NCBI GenBank assembly: GCA_002719955.1 | Contig: PBFW01000045.1 | Coordinates: forward strand, 1 to 64,000 | Direction: 5' to 3' | Source: Deltaproteobacteria bacterium | Lineage (GTDB): Bacteria; Myxococcota_A; UBA9160; UBA4427 | Length of the DNA stretch: 64,000 bases | Part shown: piece after piece, positions 45,881 through 54,567 of the stretch | How the letters are laid out: every line of letters begins with the position of its first letter | How positions within the stretch are numbered: position 1 is the first letter of the stretch | Made by a program: the position numbers and the translations under genes | Notes under the pieces: generated by a model | Database searches by the model: none | The model's input: the letters and a program-made list of their open reading frames with translations, nothing else | Told to the model about the DNA's origin: nothing

Positions 45881-47515
45881 ATGTCCGAGCGCTTCCCGCG
45901 CAGCCCTCCGCATCTCGCCCGGCACTATCGCGACGCGGGCTTCTGGCGCGATGCCCTATGCGATGAGGCGCTCTTCGCAACCGCCGAGACGCGACCTGAC
46001 TCCACCGCATTGATCGACCGCTTGGGTCCGATGAGCTGGTCCGAGTTGGCGACCCGCGTGCGCGGCTGCGCAGCGGGGCTCCGTGAGCTCGAGGTGGCCC
46101 GCGGCGACACGGTTTCATGGGTCCTGCCGAATTGGCGCGAAGCCGCGATCGTACATTGGGCCCTCCTTCACCTCGGCGCCCTTTCCAACCCGATCGTCCC
46201 GATCTATCGCCACCGCGAAATCCGTTTCATCCTCACGCAAGCGGAGTCGTCGGTGATCGTAATCCCGAGCGAGTTCCGGAATTTCGACTACGCCACGATG
46301 CTCGCAGAGCTCCGCCCCGAGCTGCCGAGACTTCGTCAGGTCGTCACCGTTGCCCCGAACGGAAGCCCCCCCAAAGGAGGCGATCTCGACTTTGAAGAGC
46401 TCACGTACGGGAGGACCCAAACGGATTCCACCGGCGGCGTGGATCGATCCCCGGATGATCCCGCACTCTTGCTCTACACGTCGGGAACGACGGCCGATCC
46501 GAAGGGCGCGATTCACACCCACAATACGCTCGACTTCGAATTGCGTTCGATGATCGAGTTCTACGCGCTCGACACACACGACGTGATCTATATGCCCTCT
46601 CCCCTCTCCCACGTGACGGGGCTCCTCTATGGAATACAGATGCCCGCCCTGCTCGGCGGGAGCGTCGTCTACCAGGACCATTTCGACCCCGATCGCGCGA
46701 TCGCGCTCCTCGAGGAACACGCTTGCACGTTTAGCGTCGGCGCCACGCCCTTCCTCCACGGCCTCTGCGAAGCGCAGCGGAGATCGCCCCGACCCCTGGC
46801 GCTACGAACCTTCTGTTGTGGCGGCGCGGATGTCCCCCCGGATCTGATCCGCGAGGCGAGCAAGACCCTCGGCTGCCTCGCCAATCGCGCCTACGGCTCG
46901 ACCGAATTCCCCACGCTGACCGGTGGAAACCAGGACGACTCCGAAGCGCGGCGCGCCGAAACCGACGGCCGGGTCATGGCCCATTGTGAGGTCCGCGTCG
47001 TCGACGAGGAGGGCCGGGAAGTCGCCGCCGGAGAGACGGGGGAACTCCTCGCCCGCGGCCCGGAACTCTTCACCGGCTATCTCGCAGATGTCGGTCTCGA
47101 TGCGTTCGACGAGCATGGCTGGTTTTCCACCGGGGACCTCGTCTCGATCAAAGACGGCTACCTGAGGGTCGAGGGCCGCCGCAAGGACATCATCATCCGG
47201 GGCGGTGAGAATATCAGTGTCAAGGAGATCGAGGATCTGCTCTACGCCCATCCCGACGTCGAAGAGGTTGCGGTCGTCGCCATGCCCGACCCGGTCCTCG
47301 TCGAGCGCGTCTGCGCCTTCGTCGTTCCCGGGAGCGGATGCCAGCCGACCCTCGCGGAACTCGTCGATTCCCTCCGAAAACAGAAACTCGCCAATCAGAA
47401 ACTCCCCGAACGTATGGAACTCGTCGAGGATCTCCCGAAAACCGCCAGCGGAAAGGTGCAGAAGCACAGACTGCGAGCCCGCATTCGTGAACGGCTCGAA
47501 CGCGAGTCCGGGTAG
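45881..47515 (+). CDS. Acyl-CoA ligase, AliA-like (cyclohexanecarboxylate-CoA ligase type)
   Basis: A 544-residue AMP-forming ligase activating a carboxylic acid to its CoA thioester. The P-loop-like motif LLYTSGTTADPKGAIHTH lies near residues 196-213; then come YGSTEFPTL, STGDLVSIKDGYLRVEGRRKDIIIRGG and the C-terminal catalytic lysine in LPKTASGKVQK. The N-terminal run LPNWREAAIVHWALLHLGALSNPI with YRHREIRFIL resembles AliA-type ligases of alicyclic acid degradation more than long-chain ligases. There is no Shine-Dalgarno before the ATG. It is the likely entry enzyme for the CoA-thioester genes at 47.5-55.3 kb. Confidence 0.9.
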   Translation: MSERFPRSPPHLARHYRDAGFWRDALCDEALFATAETRPDSTALIDRLGPMSWSELATRVRGCAAGLRELEVARGDTVSWVLPNWREAAIVHWALLHLGALSNPIVPIYRHREIRFILTQAESSVIVIPSEFRNFDYATMLAELRPELPRLRQVVTVAPNGSPPKGGDLDFEELTYGRTQTDSTGGVDRSPDDPALLLYTSGTTADPKGAIHTHNTLDFELRSMIEFYALDTHDVIYMPSPLSHVTGLLYGIQMPALLGGSVVYQDHFDPDRAIALLEEHACTFSVGATPFLHGLCEAQRRSPRPLALRTFCCGGADVPPDLIREASKTLGCLANRAYGSTEFPTLTGGNQDDSEARRAETDGRVMAHCEVRVVDEEGREVAAGETGELLARGPELFTGYLADVGLDAFDEHGWFSTGDLVSIKDGYLRVEGRRKDIIIRGGENISVKEIEDLLYAHPDVEEVAVVAMPDPVLVERVCAFVVPGSGCQPTLAELVDSLRKQKLANQKLPERMELVEDLPKTASGKVQKHRLRARIRERLERESG

Positions 47516-47552
47516 GCGCTCGGATCGCATCGGGGAGAGCGAAGGATGGGGC

Positions 47553-48329
47553 CTAGCGAAGGACGCCCCCTCCGTCGACGACGACCCCCTGCCCATTCAC
47601 CCGGCTCGCGCGATCGGAGCAGAGCCAGACGGCGGTCTCGCCGACCTCTTCCGGCTTGCCGAGCACACCGCCCGGAACCGTCCGTTCGAGAAGGGCTCGA
47701 TATTCCGGCCCATTGCGCGTGAACGAATCTTCGAGCATCGCCGTGTCGGTGATCCCAGGCAAGACTGAATTGCAGCGAATCAGATCGTCCGCGTATTCGG
47801 AGGCCGCATTCTTCATGATGCCCAGCACGCCGTGCTTCGCCGCCGTGTAATGCGGCTGGCCCGGCGCCGGAACCACACCTGCGCCCGACGAGGTATTGCA
47901 GATCGCGCCCCGCCCCGCCCCGAGCACATCCTGGGTCAACATCTGCGTGATCTCGTGTTTCATGCAGAGGAAAACACTCGTCAGGTTCACGGCGATCATC
48001 CGCTCCCATTCGTCGCGAGGCATCTCGTGAAACTTGAAATGCGCGCTCGTGATGCCGGCGTTGTTCATCGCTGCGTCCAACCGACCGAAACGCACCACCG
48101 TCGCCGCAATCATTTCCACGACCGCCGCTTCATCCGTCACATCCGTGCGAAGGGCGAACGCCTCTCCCCCGGCCGCCTCGATCGAGGCGACGGTTTGCTT
48201 GGCGCCGGCTTCGTTCAGATCGACCACGGCCACCCTGGCACCCTCGCGTGCAAAGATCAGCGCGCTGGCGCGCCCAATCCCACTCGCGGCCCCCGTCACC
48301 AGCGCCACCCGTCCCTCGTGCATACCCAT
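47553..48329 (-). CDS. Short-chain dehydrogenase/reductase
   Basis: A 258-residue classical SDR: TGAASGIGRASALIF, NNAGITSAHFKFHE, CNTSSGAGVVPA (Ser), YTAAK and a C-terminal VNGQGVVVDGGGVLR. GGAG lies 6 nt before the ATG. In an alicyclic beta-oxidation scheme it could act as a 2-hydroxycycloalkane-carboxyl-CoA dehydrogenase (BadH-like), but sequence alone does not distinguish this from other SDRs. It converges on the ligase gene (37-nt gap). Confidence 0.89.
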   Translation of the reverse strand: MGMHEGRVALVTGAASGIGRASALIFAREGARVAVVDLNEAGAKQTVASIEAAGGEAFALRTDVTDEAAVVEMIAATVVRFGRLDAAMNNAGITSAHFKFHEMPRDEWERMIAVNLTSVFLCMKHEITQMLTQDVLGAGRGAICNTSSGAGVVPAPGQPHYTAAKHGVLGIMKNAASEYADDLIRCNSVLPGITDTAMLEDSFTRNGPEYRALLERTVPGGVLGKPEEVGETAVWLCSDRASRVNGQGVVVDGGGVLR

Positions 48330-48427
48330 CCTTCACTCCTTCGTTCCGCCCACGGCGAGTCCAGAGAGAATCTAGCCTCGTTTCCGGCCAAAAGACGGTC
48401 CGAGAGCCGCATCACGCGAGACTCGAA

Positions 48428-49174
48428 TCAATGATTCAGCGCATGCCCACCGTCGATATAGATCGTCTCACCGGTCAGGAAGGGAATATCCTCGCTAAAG
48501 AGCGCACCGATCAGACGAGCCACTTCCGCAGGCTCACCCCCGCGTCGCATCGGCACCCGCTTCGCCAGCCACGCGAGGGCCTTCTCATCGCTCCACATCG
48601 GTGTGAGATCCGTCTTGACATAGCCTGGCGCCACGTTGAGGACCGAAATATTGTCCCGCGCCCATTCGACGGCGAGCACCCGGGTCATCGCACCGATCGC
48701 CGCCTTCGAGGCGCAATAGGCGAGCTGTTGCGGAGCACCGATCTTGTCGAAGAACGAACCCAGATTGATGATCACGCCGCGTCCGTTCGCCTTCAGATGC
48801 GGATAGATCTCGCGCGACGCGACCATCACTGCGGTCGCATTCACCCGCATCACCCGATCGTATTCCTCGACACTGAGCTCTGCGGTCGGGCCGGTCGTAT
48901 GCAGGCCCGCATTGTTCACGAGTCCGACGACGGGACCCAGGCGCGCGATTTCGACGATCGCTGCAGCCAACGCCCCCTCATCGGTGATGTCGCAGGGGAC
49001 GCCTCGTCCGACGGGGACATCGCCCGTTCTCGAGAGTCCCACGACGGGAAAACCGCGTTTCGCGAGTTCGCTGGCGACGGCCGCGCCGATCCCGCGGCTC
49101 GCCCCGGTGACGACGATCTGGGGCACGGCGTCCGATTCACTGGCCTCCTGGATTTCGGGCGGTCGATCGGACAT
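48428..49174 (-). CDS. Short-chain dehydrogenase/reductase (FabG-like)
   Basis: A 248-residue SDR with TGASRGIGAAVASEL, NNAGLHTTGP, INLGSFFDKIGAP (Ser) and YCASK, ending FLTGETIYIDGGHALNH like FabG enzymes. It lies upstream of the SDR at 47553 on the same strand (98-nt gap), so the two may be co-transcribed. It is divergent from the fused acyl-CoA dehydrogenase at 49297. It probably oxidises or reduces a 3-hydroxyacyl or ring alcohol. Confidence 0.89.
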   Translation of the reverse strand: MSDRPPEIQEASESDAVPQIVVTGASRGIGAAVASELAKRGFPVVGLSRTGDVPVGRGVPCDITDEGALAAAIVEIARLGPVVGLVNNAGLHTTGPTAELSVEEYDRVMRVNATAVMVASREIYPHLKANGRGVIINLGSFFDKIGAPQQLAYCASKAAIGAMTRVLAVEWARDNISVLNVAPGYVKTDLTPMWSDEKALAWLAKRVPMRRGGEPAEVARLIGALFSEDIPFLTGETIYIDGGHALNH

Positions 49175-49296
49175 GAGGCGTCGGGGCCCTCCGGCTTCGA
49201 GCGTGGCTCTCTGGACTGGGAGTCGACGCTACTTCTTCGGGCGAAGGCCCCGCAACCGAATGCTTCGACGACCCGCCGCCAAGTATCCTACGATCG

Positions 49297-51540
49297 ATGA
49301 GCCGCGGAAGCGGCCTCCTTGACCCGACCGCGGGCGATCCGCCGCTTAGCCGTGAGTTCACGATGACCGACGCCCCCTCCCCCGAAACTTCCGACCCGAA
49401 GTCCGAAAGCTCCCCGAGCTTCTCGCCCTGCGCCTTGCCGACGGCGCGTGAACTCACGCTCGCAGAGCTCGACCGCGCCTTCCAGCGATGGCTCGACGAG
49501 CACGCCGATGCGCATGCGGCCTACAAGATCGAACCACCGGACTTCGACGACAAGCTCGAGCTGCTGCGAGCGCTCCAACGCGAACTCTTCGATGCGGGCT
49601 GGGCCCGCTACGGCTGGCCCGAGGAACACGGCGGCCTCGGCGGAACCGTGCTCCACCGCGCGACCCTCGTCGAGGTCCTCGAGCGAAACGGCTATCCACC
49701 ACGTCATGTCTTCGAGCATCTCGACATCCTGCCTCCAGCGCTGGTTCGTTTTGCGCAGCCCACCACCCTGGCTGAAATCTTCTTGCCGACCCTTCGCGGC
49801 GACGTGCTTTGGTGCCAGGGCTTCTCCGAACCGACGGCTGGATCGGATCTCGCCGCCCTCCGCACCCGCGCGCGCAGGGTCGACGGCGGCTACCAACTCG
49901 ACGGCCACAAGATCTGGACGAGTTGGGCCAAATGGGCCACGCACTGTTTCGTGCTCGCGCGAACCGGAACGGCGGAGGAGCGCCACCGAGGTCTCTCGGC
50001 CTTCGTGATCGAAATCGATGCCCCCGGCCTCACTGTCGGCGCCATCAAACAGAGCAACGGCAGCATGGAGCTCGCCGAGGTCTTCTTGGACGAAGCCTTC
50101 GTGCCCGATGGGGCGCGTGTCGGCGAGGAGGGCCAGGGCTGGACGATCGCCATGCATATCCTGGCCGGCGAGCGGGGCAGCTACACATGGCTGCGGCAGA
50201 GTGAGATGTTGGCGCGGCTGGAGAAGCTCGCGCGCCGGCCATCGGCCCTCGAACATCGCGCGCGTCTCGGCGAAGCATTGATGAAGCTGATCGCCCTGCG
50301 CTGCCGAGCGCGAGAGGTCATGGAAATCCTCGCACGGGGGGAGGAACCCGGGCCCGAATCCTCTGTTTCGAAGGTCCTGGCGATCGATGCCGAACAATAT
50401 TTCTACGAGGCAGCGCGAGAAATCCTCTCTCCCGGCCTCGATCTCGGCACGGCGGAGGAAATCGATTTCTGGCAAGAGCATTATCTCTACTCCCGCGCCG
50501 CCAGCGTCTATGGGGGTTCGCGCCAGATTCAGTTGAACGTGATCGGCAAATTGATGATCTCCCGCGGCATCAGCGCCGGCCGCGACACGAAGCAGAGCGA
50601 CGAAATCGCAGCGGTGCGGGCGAGTGTCGAAGAGGCGATCGAGCAGTCGAAAACGGGGCGCGAAGCGCTCGAAGGGCTCGATTGGTGGTCCTTCGCCGCC
50701 GCTCCCGAGGACGAATTCGGCCGCGCCGCCTTCTCGGCCTGGTTCGAGAGCCAGGGGGCCACGCACGGGACGAGCCCCGCTCTCTCGGGGATTCGAGCGA
50801 CGGCGTTGGCCGGGGCGCTCTCGGCGGAAAAAGAAACGATCGCCTGGGCGATCGCCGATCACGCGGATTCCTTGCTGGTCGTGGGCCTCGACGCCCAGAC
50901 CCGGTGGATCGCCCAGGAGCGAGGAGGCGAACTCGTCGCCCATGCCGCGAAGGGTCTATCCGCTGAAGCTTCCGAGGCGCTCGATCGTGGGCTCGTGACG
51001 CGCGTGCGCGTCGAGGCCACGAAGGCTCGCTCGCTCGAAGTCGATGCCGCCACGCACGCGCGATGGGGTGCCCTCACGCAGATTGGCGCTGCCTTCGAAA
51101 TCCTCGGCGCTTCGCGCGCCCTGCTCCGCATGGCTATCGAGCACAGCAACGAACGCGAGCAATTCGGTCAGCCGATCGCTCGTTTCCAGGCGATCCAACA
51201 CCTGATCTCCGAGTCTCAGATCGAAATTTCCTCTCACGAAGCGGTTTGTCGCGCGGCGCTCGAGGAGTGGAGCGCCGGCGGAGGGGGCTTTCTGGCCCGA
51301 ATCGCCAAGGCCCAGGCTGGCCGTGACGGCTGCAATATCGCCCAGCGCGCACTTCAATGCCTGGGCGCCATCGGCTTCACCGACGAGCACGACCACCACC
51401 TCTACTCACGCCGAATTCACACGCTGGACGTGATCTTCGGAAGCTACCCCGAGTTGCGGGACGCCCTCGGTGCCGACCTGACCGAGACCGCCCAGGCGCC
51501 GCGCGGGATTCAGACCTGGCACCCGGACGGGAAGGCCTAG
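49297..51540 (+). CDS. Fused double acyl-CoA dehydrogenase
   Basis: A 747-residue protein with two acyl-CoA dehydrogenase domains in tandem. The first (about residues 20-420) has FSEPTAGSDLAALRTRARRV for FAD and substrate, and YGGSRQIQLNVIGKLMISRG where classical enzymes have the catalytic Glu in YEGT. The second (about 430-730) is degenerate at the N-terminal part and retains the C-terminal helical domain (GAAFEILGASRALLRMAIEH; EREQFGQPIARFQAIQHL). This matches FadE34/ChsE3-type fused enzymes, in which one half is inactive. It starts at ATG 49297, 7 nt after a TATCCT box (possible leaderless mRNA), or at ATG 49363. It desaturates a bulky acyl-CoA. Confidence 0.88.
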   Translation: MSRGSGLLDPTAGDPPLSREFTMTDAPSPETSDPKSESSPSFSPCALPTARELTLAELDRAFQRWLDEHADAHAAYKIEPPDFDDKLELLRALQRELFDAGWARYGWPEEHGGLGGTVLHRATLVEVLERNGYPPRHVFEHLDILPPALVRFAQPTTLAEIFLPTLRGDVLWCQGFSEPTAGSDLAALRTRARRVDGGYQLDGHKIWTSWAKWATHCFVLARTGTAEERHRGLSAFVIEIDAPGLTVGAIKQSNGSMELAEVFLDEAFVPDGARVGEEGQGWTIAMHILAGERGSYTWLRQSEMLARLEKLARRPSALEHRARLGEALMKLIALRCRAREVMEILARGEEPGPESSVSKVLAIDAEQYFYEAAREILSPGLDLGTAEEIDFWQEHYLYSRAASVYGGSRQIQLNVIGKLMISRGISAGRDTKQSDEIAAVRASVEEAIEQSKTGREALEGLDWWSFAAAPEDEFGRAAFSAWFESQGATHGTSPALSGIRATALAGALSAEKETIAWAIADHADSLLVVGLDAQTRWIAQERGGELVAHAAKGLSAEASEALDRGLVTRVRVEATKARSLEVDAATHARWGALTQIGAAFEILGASRALLRMAIEHSNEREQFGQPIARFQAIQHLISESQIEISSHEAVCRAALEEWSAGGGGFLARIAKAQAGRDGCNIAQRALQCLGAIGFTDEHDHHLYSRRIHTLDVIFGSYPELRDALGADLTETAQAPRGIQTWHPDGKA

Positions 51541-51541
51541 A

Positions 51542-52186
51542 TCACGACGGCGACCGATCCCGGCGTTGAGCGGCGACGGTGGCACGCCGCGCCGGAGCGA
51601 AGCCCGGTGCTCCGTAGGCCTCGAAGAGCGCTTTGGTCACGTCGTAGTGATTCGCAAGCCCCCCACGCTCGACACGTTCGATCGGTCCGTCGGGATAGCT
51701 CAAGCCGAGTCTGCAGGTGAGGTCCATATCCTCTGCCGTCGCGAGCCCTTCGTCGAGGAAACGCAGCGCGAAATTATATTTGGGTCGAACGAGGCGGTCG
51801 ATGATGCGTCCCGCCTGATCGGCGCAGACCGCGACCTCCAGACCCGCGGCTTCGAAGACGGCCCTCGCCGCTTCGATCGCCGAGCCCCGGGTCGCCGGCT
51901 GACGCACGAGCTCGATCAGTTTCGAGGGCGGATCATCACCGTTCCGATAGCGCGCGAAGCCGAGGACATTGCTGCCCTCTCGACCCGATTCCTCACCGGT
52001 ATGTACCCCGAGGCACTCGTTCCCGAGTTCGACGAGGATCGCCGCACGGCCGTCGTCGGGCTGGAAGACAGCCCCGCCCAGATAGAGAATCACCTCGGTC
52101 CCGTCCCCGGACTTCGCGGCCGCATGGAACGCGTCACCGACCGGAAAGGATCGACTCCCCCTACTCTGGACGATCGAATAGGCCAT
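51542..52186 (-). CDS. Stand-alone C-terminal half of a PaaH-type 3-hydroxyacyl-CoA dehydrogenase
   Basis: A 214-residue protein corresponding to the second, non-catalytic half of long PaaH-like dehydrogenases. A degenerate Rossmann-like part (NVLGFARY...PSKLIELVRQPAT) is followed by a 3HCDH C-terminal domain (RIIDRLVRPKYNFALRFLDEGL, DMDLTCRLGLSYPDGPIERVE). There is no nucleotide loop. It starts 8 nt after the full dehydrogenase at 52195, indicating a two-subunit or auxiliary arrangement, and its stop lies 1 nt from the opposing acyl-CoA dehydrogenase stop. Confidence 0.78.
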   Translation of the reverse strand: MAYSIVQSRGSRSFPVGDAFHAAAKSGDGTEVILYLGGAVFQPDDGRAAILVELGNECLGVHTGEESGREGSNVLGFARYRNGDDPPSKLIELVRQPATRGSAIEAARAVFEAAGLEVAVCADQAGRIIDRLVRPKYNFALRFLDEGLATAEDMDLTCRLGLSYPDGPIERVERGGLANHYDVTKALFEAYGAPGFAPARRATVAAQRRDRSPS

Positions 52187-52194
52187 CTTCTCGA

Positions 52195-53082
52195 CTAGCT
52201 CCCGAACATCTTTCCGCCCTCGTACGAATAGAAACCACGACCCGATTTTCGTCCGAGCTGACCCGCCGCCACCATCCGCTTGAGCAGCGGGGGGGCGGCG
52301 GAGCGAGGATCGAGGGTGGTCGGATAAAAGGCCTCACAGAGTCGGACCTGGGTATCGAGACCGATCAAATCGAGCAACTCGAGGGGACCCATGCGATAGC
52401 CGAGACCGACCCTGAGCGCCCGATCGATCTCCGCCGGCTCAGCGACCCCAGCCTCGACCGCCCGAATCGCGTCATTGTTGAAGGGGACGACGAAGGCGTT
52501 CAAGATAAAGCCCGGTTTATCCTGGGTCTCGACCGGCGTCTGGCCGGCCGCCTCTGTGAAAGCCCAGGCCGTCTCGAAGGTTTCCTTCGACGTATTCATT
52601 CCGGCGGACATTTCGATCAATTTCATCAGCTGGGCGGGCAGACAGAAATGCATCCCGACAACACGATCCTGACGCGCCACGGCGGACGCGATCTCGGTGA
52701 TCGAGAGCGTCGACGTATTCGACGCGAAGATCGTCCACTCAGGACAGATCGGGTCCAACTTGGCAAATAGCGCCTGTTTGGTGGCAAGATCCTCAAAAAT
52801 GGCCTCGATCACGAGATCGCAATCCGCGAGATCATCGAGCTTCGTCGTGCTGGACATGCGCGCGATGATCTCATCGCGATCCGATGCCTCGAGCTTCCCG
52901 CGAGCGACTGATTTCGAAAAGAAGCCCTCGCTCTCGACCCCGGCTCGGGCGAGCGACGCCTGCGAAATATCATACGAGACGGTCTCGAAGCCACCGCGGG
53001 CTGCGACGATTGCAATCGCCGCACCCATCGTCCCACCAGCACCGCATACGCCGACCTTCCGGATCGTCATCGTCTCCCGCAT
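52195..53082 (-). CDS. 3-Hydroxyacyl-CoA dehydrogenase
   Basis: A 295-residue NAD-dependent enzyme oxidising 3-hydroxyacyl-CoA to the 3-ketoacyl-CoA. N-terminal VGVCGAGGTMGAAIAIVAA loop; DLVIEAIFEDLATKQALFAKL; the active-site segment VGMHFCLPAQLMKLIEM, with Cys-Leu-Pro where most members have Phe-Asn-Pro after the His; and the C-terminal domain PGFILNAFVVPFNNDAIRAV with GLGYRMGPLELLDLIGLD. It starts at ATG 53082 or ATG 53070 (GGGAG close to the latter). It is in a leftward operon with the acyl-CoA dehydrogenase and MenB/BadI-like gene upstream. Confidence 0.92.
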   Translation of the reverse strand: MRETMTIRKVGVCGAGGTMGAAIAIVAARGGFETVSYDISQASLARAGVESEGFFSKSVARGKLEASDRDEIIARMSSTTKLDDLADCDLVIEAIFEDLATKQALFAKLDPICPEWTIFASNTSTLSITEIASAVARQDRVVGMHFCLPAQLMKLIEMSAGMNTSKETFETAWAFTEAAGQTPVETQDKPGFILNAFVVPFNNDAIRAVEAGVAEPAEIDRALRVGLGYRMGPLELLDLIGLDTQVRLCEAFYPTTLDPRSAAPPLLKRMVAAGQLGRKSGRGFYSYEGGKMFGS

Positions 53083-53194
53083 CTCTTCATGTGCCTCTCT
53101 CGTGTCCTTCCCGTCTTTCGCGCCTCACACGCCCTCCGAGACCCTTCCCGCTGCGCCCCACACCGACCCGCCCGGGACCCTGCGACCGTCAGAT

Positions 53195-54364
53195 CTATCT
53201 CCCCTGCCGAAAGGCGCGCCCGATCAATTGACGATGAATCTGGTTCGTCCCCTCCCAGATCTGGGTGACCTTGGCGTCGCGCATGAGCCGCTCGACCCGA
53301 TAATCCGCCACGTAGCCATAGCCCCCGAAAATCTGCACCGCCTCGGTCGTCATCTTCATCGCTAGGTCCGAGGCACGGAGTTTCGCAATCGAAGCCTCCA
53401 CCGAGAAATCCTCCTCGCCCGCGTCGATCAGTTCCGCAACATAATCGACCCAGCGCTCGACCATCGCCAGCTCCGAGGCCAGATCGGCAATCGTGAACTG
53501 GTTGCCCTGAAAATCGATCACCCGCTGACGTGACTGCTCCCGCTCGTTCGCGTACGCGATCGCATCTTTGAAAGCGGCCCGTGCGATGCCGATTGCGTGG
53601 GCCGCGATGCTCGGTCGCGACAGATTGAGCGAGGCGAGCAGAATCGGGAGCCCGTCTCCCGCCTGGCCGATCAGATTGGCTCGCGGTACGCGGGCGCCCT
53701 CGAAGGCCAGTCCGACGGTCGATGAAGCGCGATGGCCCATCTTGCGCTCTTTCGAGACGACCCGAAGACCGGGTGTTCCCCGCTCGACGACGAGCACCGA
53801 AATCGCAGCCCTCGCTTCGTCGATCTCGGACCATTTCCCGAAGAGCAGGATCCGATCAGCGACATCTCCGCTCGAGATGAAGGTCTTCGAGCCGTCGATC
53901 ACGATCTCGTCGCCATCGGGCACGAAACGCGTCCGCATGCCAGTCGCGTCGGAACCGGCCGTGGGTTCGGTGATCGCAAGCGACGCCAAGCCGCCCTCTG
54001 CAACCAGGGGCAGGAGACGCGCCTTCTGCTCTTCATTCCCGAAGTCGATCAGCGGTTTCATCCCGTGAAAATTCGTTGCGTAGATGATCCCGGTCGAGGC
54101 ACAGGCTTGCGAGATCGTCTTCACGATCTCGAGATAGAGCGCGTAGGAAAAGGGCGTTCCGCCATAGGCTTCGGGCACGAAGATCGCATTCAGCCCGAGT
54201 TCGCCGAGCGCCTTGATATTCTCCCAGGGGAACTCGCCGGATTCGTCGAGACGAGCCGCATTCGGCGCGATGATATCATCCGCCAGGCGCTGGACCTGGT
54301 CGAGGACGGCCCGCTCCTCCTCTTTCCAACGGCGACTGCGATCGATCCGTTCGAAGATCTTCAT
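53195..54364 (-). CDS. Acyl-CoA dehydrogenase
   Basis: A 389-residue FAD-dependent acyl-CoA dehydrogenase of normal length, adding an alpha-beta double bond. FAD/substrate segments are LASLAITEPTAGSDATGMRT and KTFISSGDVADRILLF; KMGHRASSTVGLAFEGARVP is the C-terminal beta-domain signature; the catalytic glutamate is in TQIWEGTNQIHRQLIGR. Its ATG lies 7 nt after the stop of a small ORF at 54372-54548, suggesting coupling. It is the probable partner of the MenB/BadI-like hydrolase upstream, as AliB is to BadI in cyclohexanecarboxylate degradation. Confidence 0.94.
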   Translation of the reverse strand: MKIFERIDRSRRWKEEERAVLDQVQRLADDIIAPNAARLDESGEFPWENIKALGELGLNAIFVPEAYGGTPFSYALYLEIVKTISQACASTGIIYATNFHGMKPLIDFGNEEQKARLLPLVAEGGLASLAITEPTAGSDATGMRTRFVPDGDEIVIDGSKTFISSGDVADRILLFGKWSEIDEARAAISVLVVERGTPGLRVVSKERKMGHRASSTVGLAFEGARVPRANLIGQAGDGLPILLASLNLSRPSIAAHAIGIARAAFKDAIAYANEREQSRQRVIDFQGNQFTIADLASELAMVERWVDYVAELIDAGEEDFSVEASIAKLRASDLAMKMTTEAVQIFGGYGYVADYRVERLMRDAKVTQIWEGTNQIHRQLIGRAFRQGR

Positions 54365-54371
54365 CGTCCGA

Positions 54372-54548
54372 TCATTCGTCCTTCCCTTCGGGCTTGAGCC
54401 GCTCGATATATTCGGAACCGACCGAGTTTCGCAAAAGCGCCCCGACCGCGTTCAGCGTCAAGCTTCTGGGGTATGGGTCGCGATGCCGCAGCTCGGAACG
54501 ACTCGCTCCCACACGAAAAGCGAGACGCCGGCGCGTCAGATGAACCAT
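54372..54548 (-). CDS. 58-residue small ORF inside the beta-oxidation operon
   Basis: A 58-residue basic ORF, starting MVHLTRRRLAFRVGAS and ending GSEYIERLKPEGKDE. It begins 19 nt after the MenB/BadI-like gene with GGGAG about 9 nt upstream, and its stop lies 7 nt before the acyl-CoA dehydrogenase start. Spacing on both sides is typical of a real operon gene and it fills a gap that would otherwise be empty. I recognise no domain; the Arg-rich N-terminus could bind nucleic acid or membrane. A chance ORF remains possible. Confidence 0.4.
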   Translation of the reverse strand: MVHLTRRRLAFRVGASRSELRHRDPYPRSLTLNAVGALLRNSVGSEYIERLKPEGKDE

Positions 54549-54567
54549 CACGGGTGTCTCCCTGGCA

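Noticed and set aside
49288..50943. 551-codon open frame antisense to the fused acyl-CoA dehydrogenase
   Set aside because: It covers the coding strand of a certain gene and has low-complexity composition.
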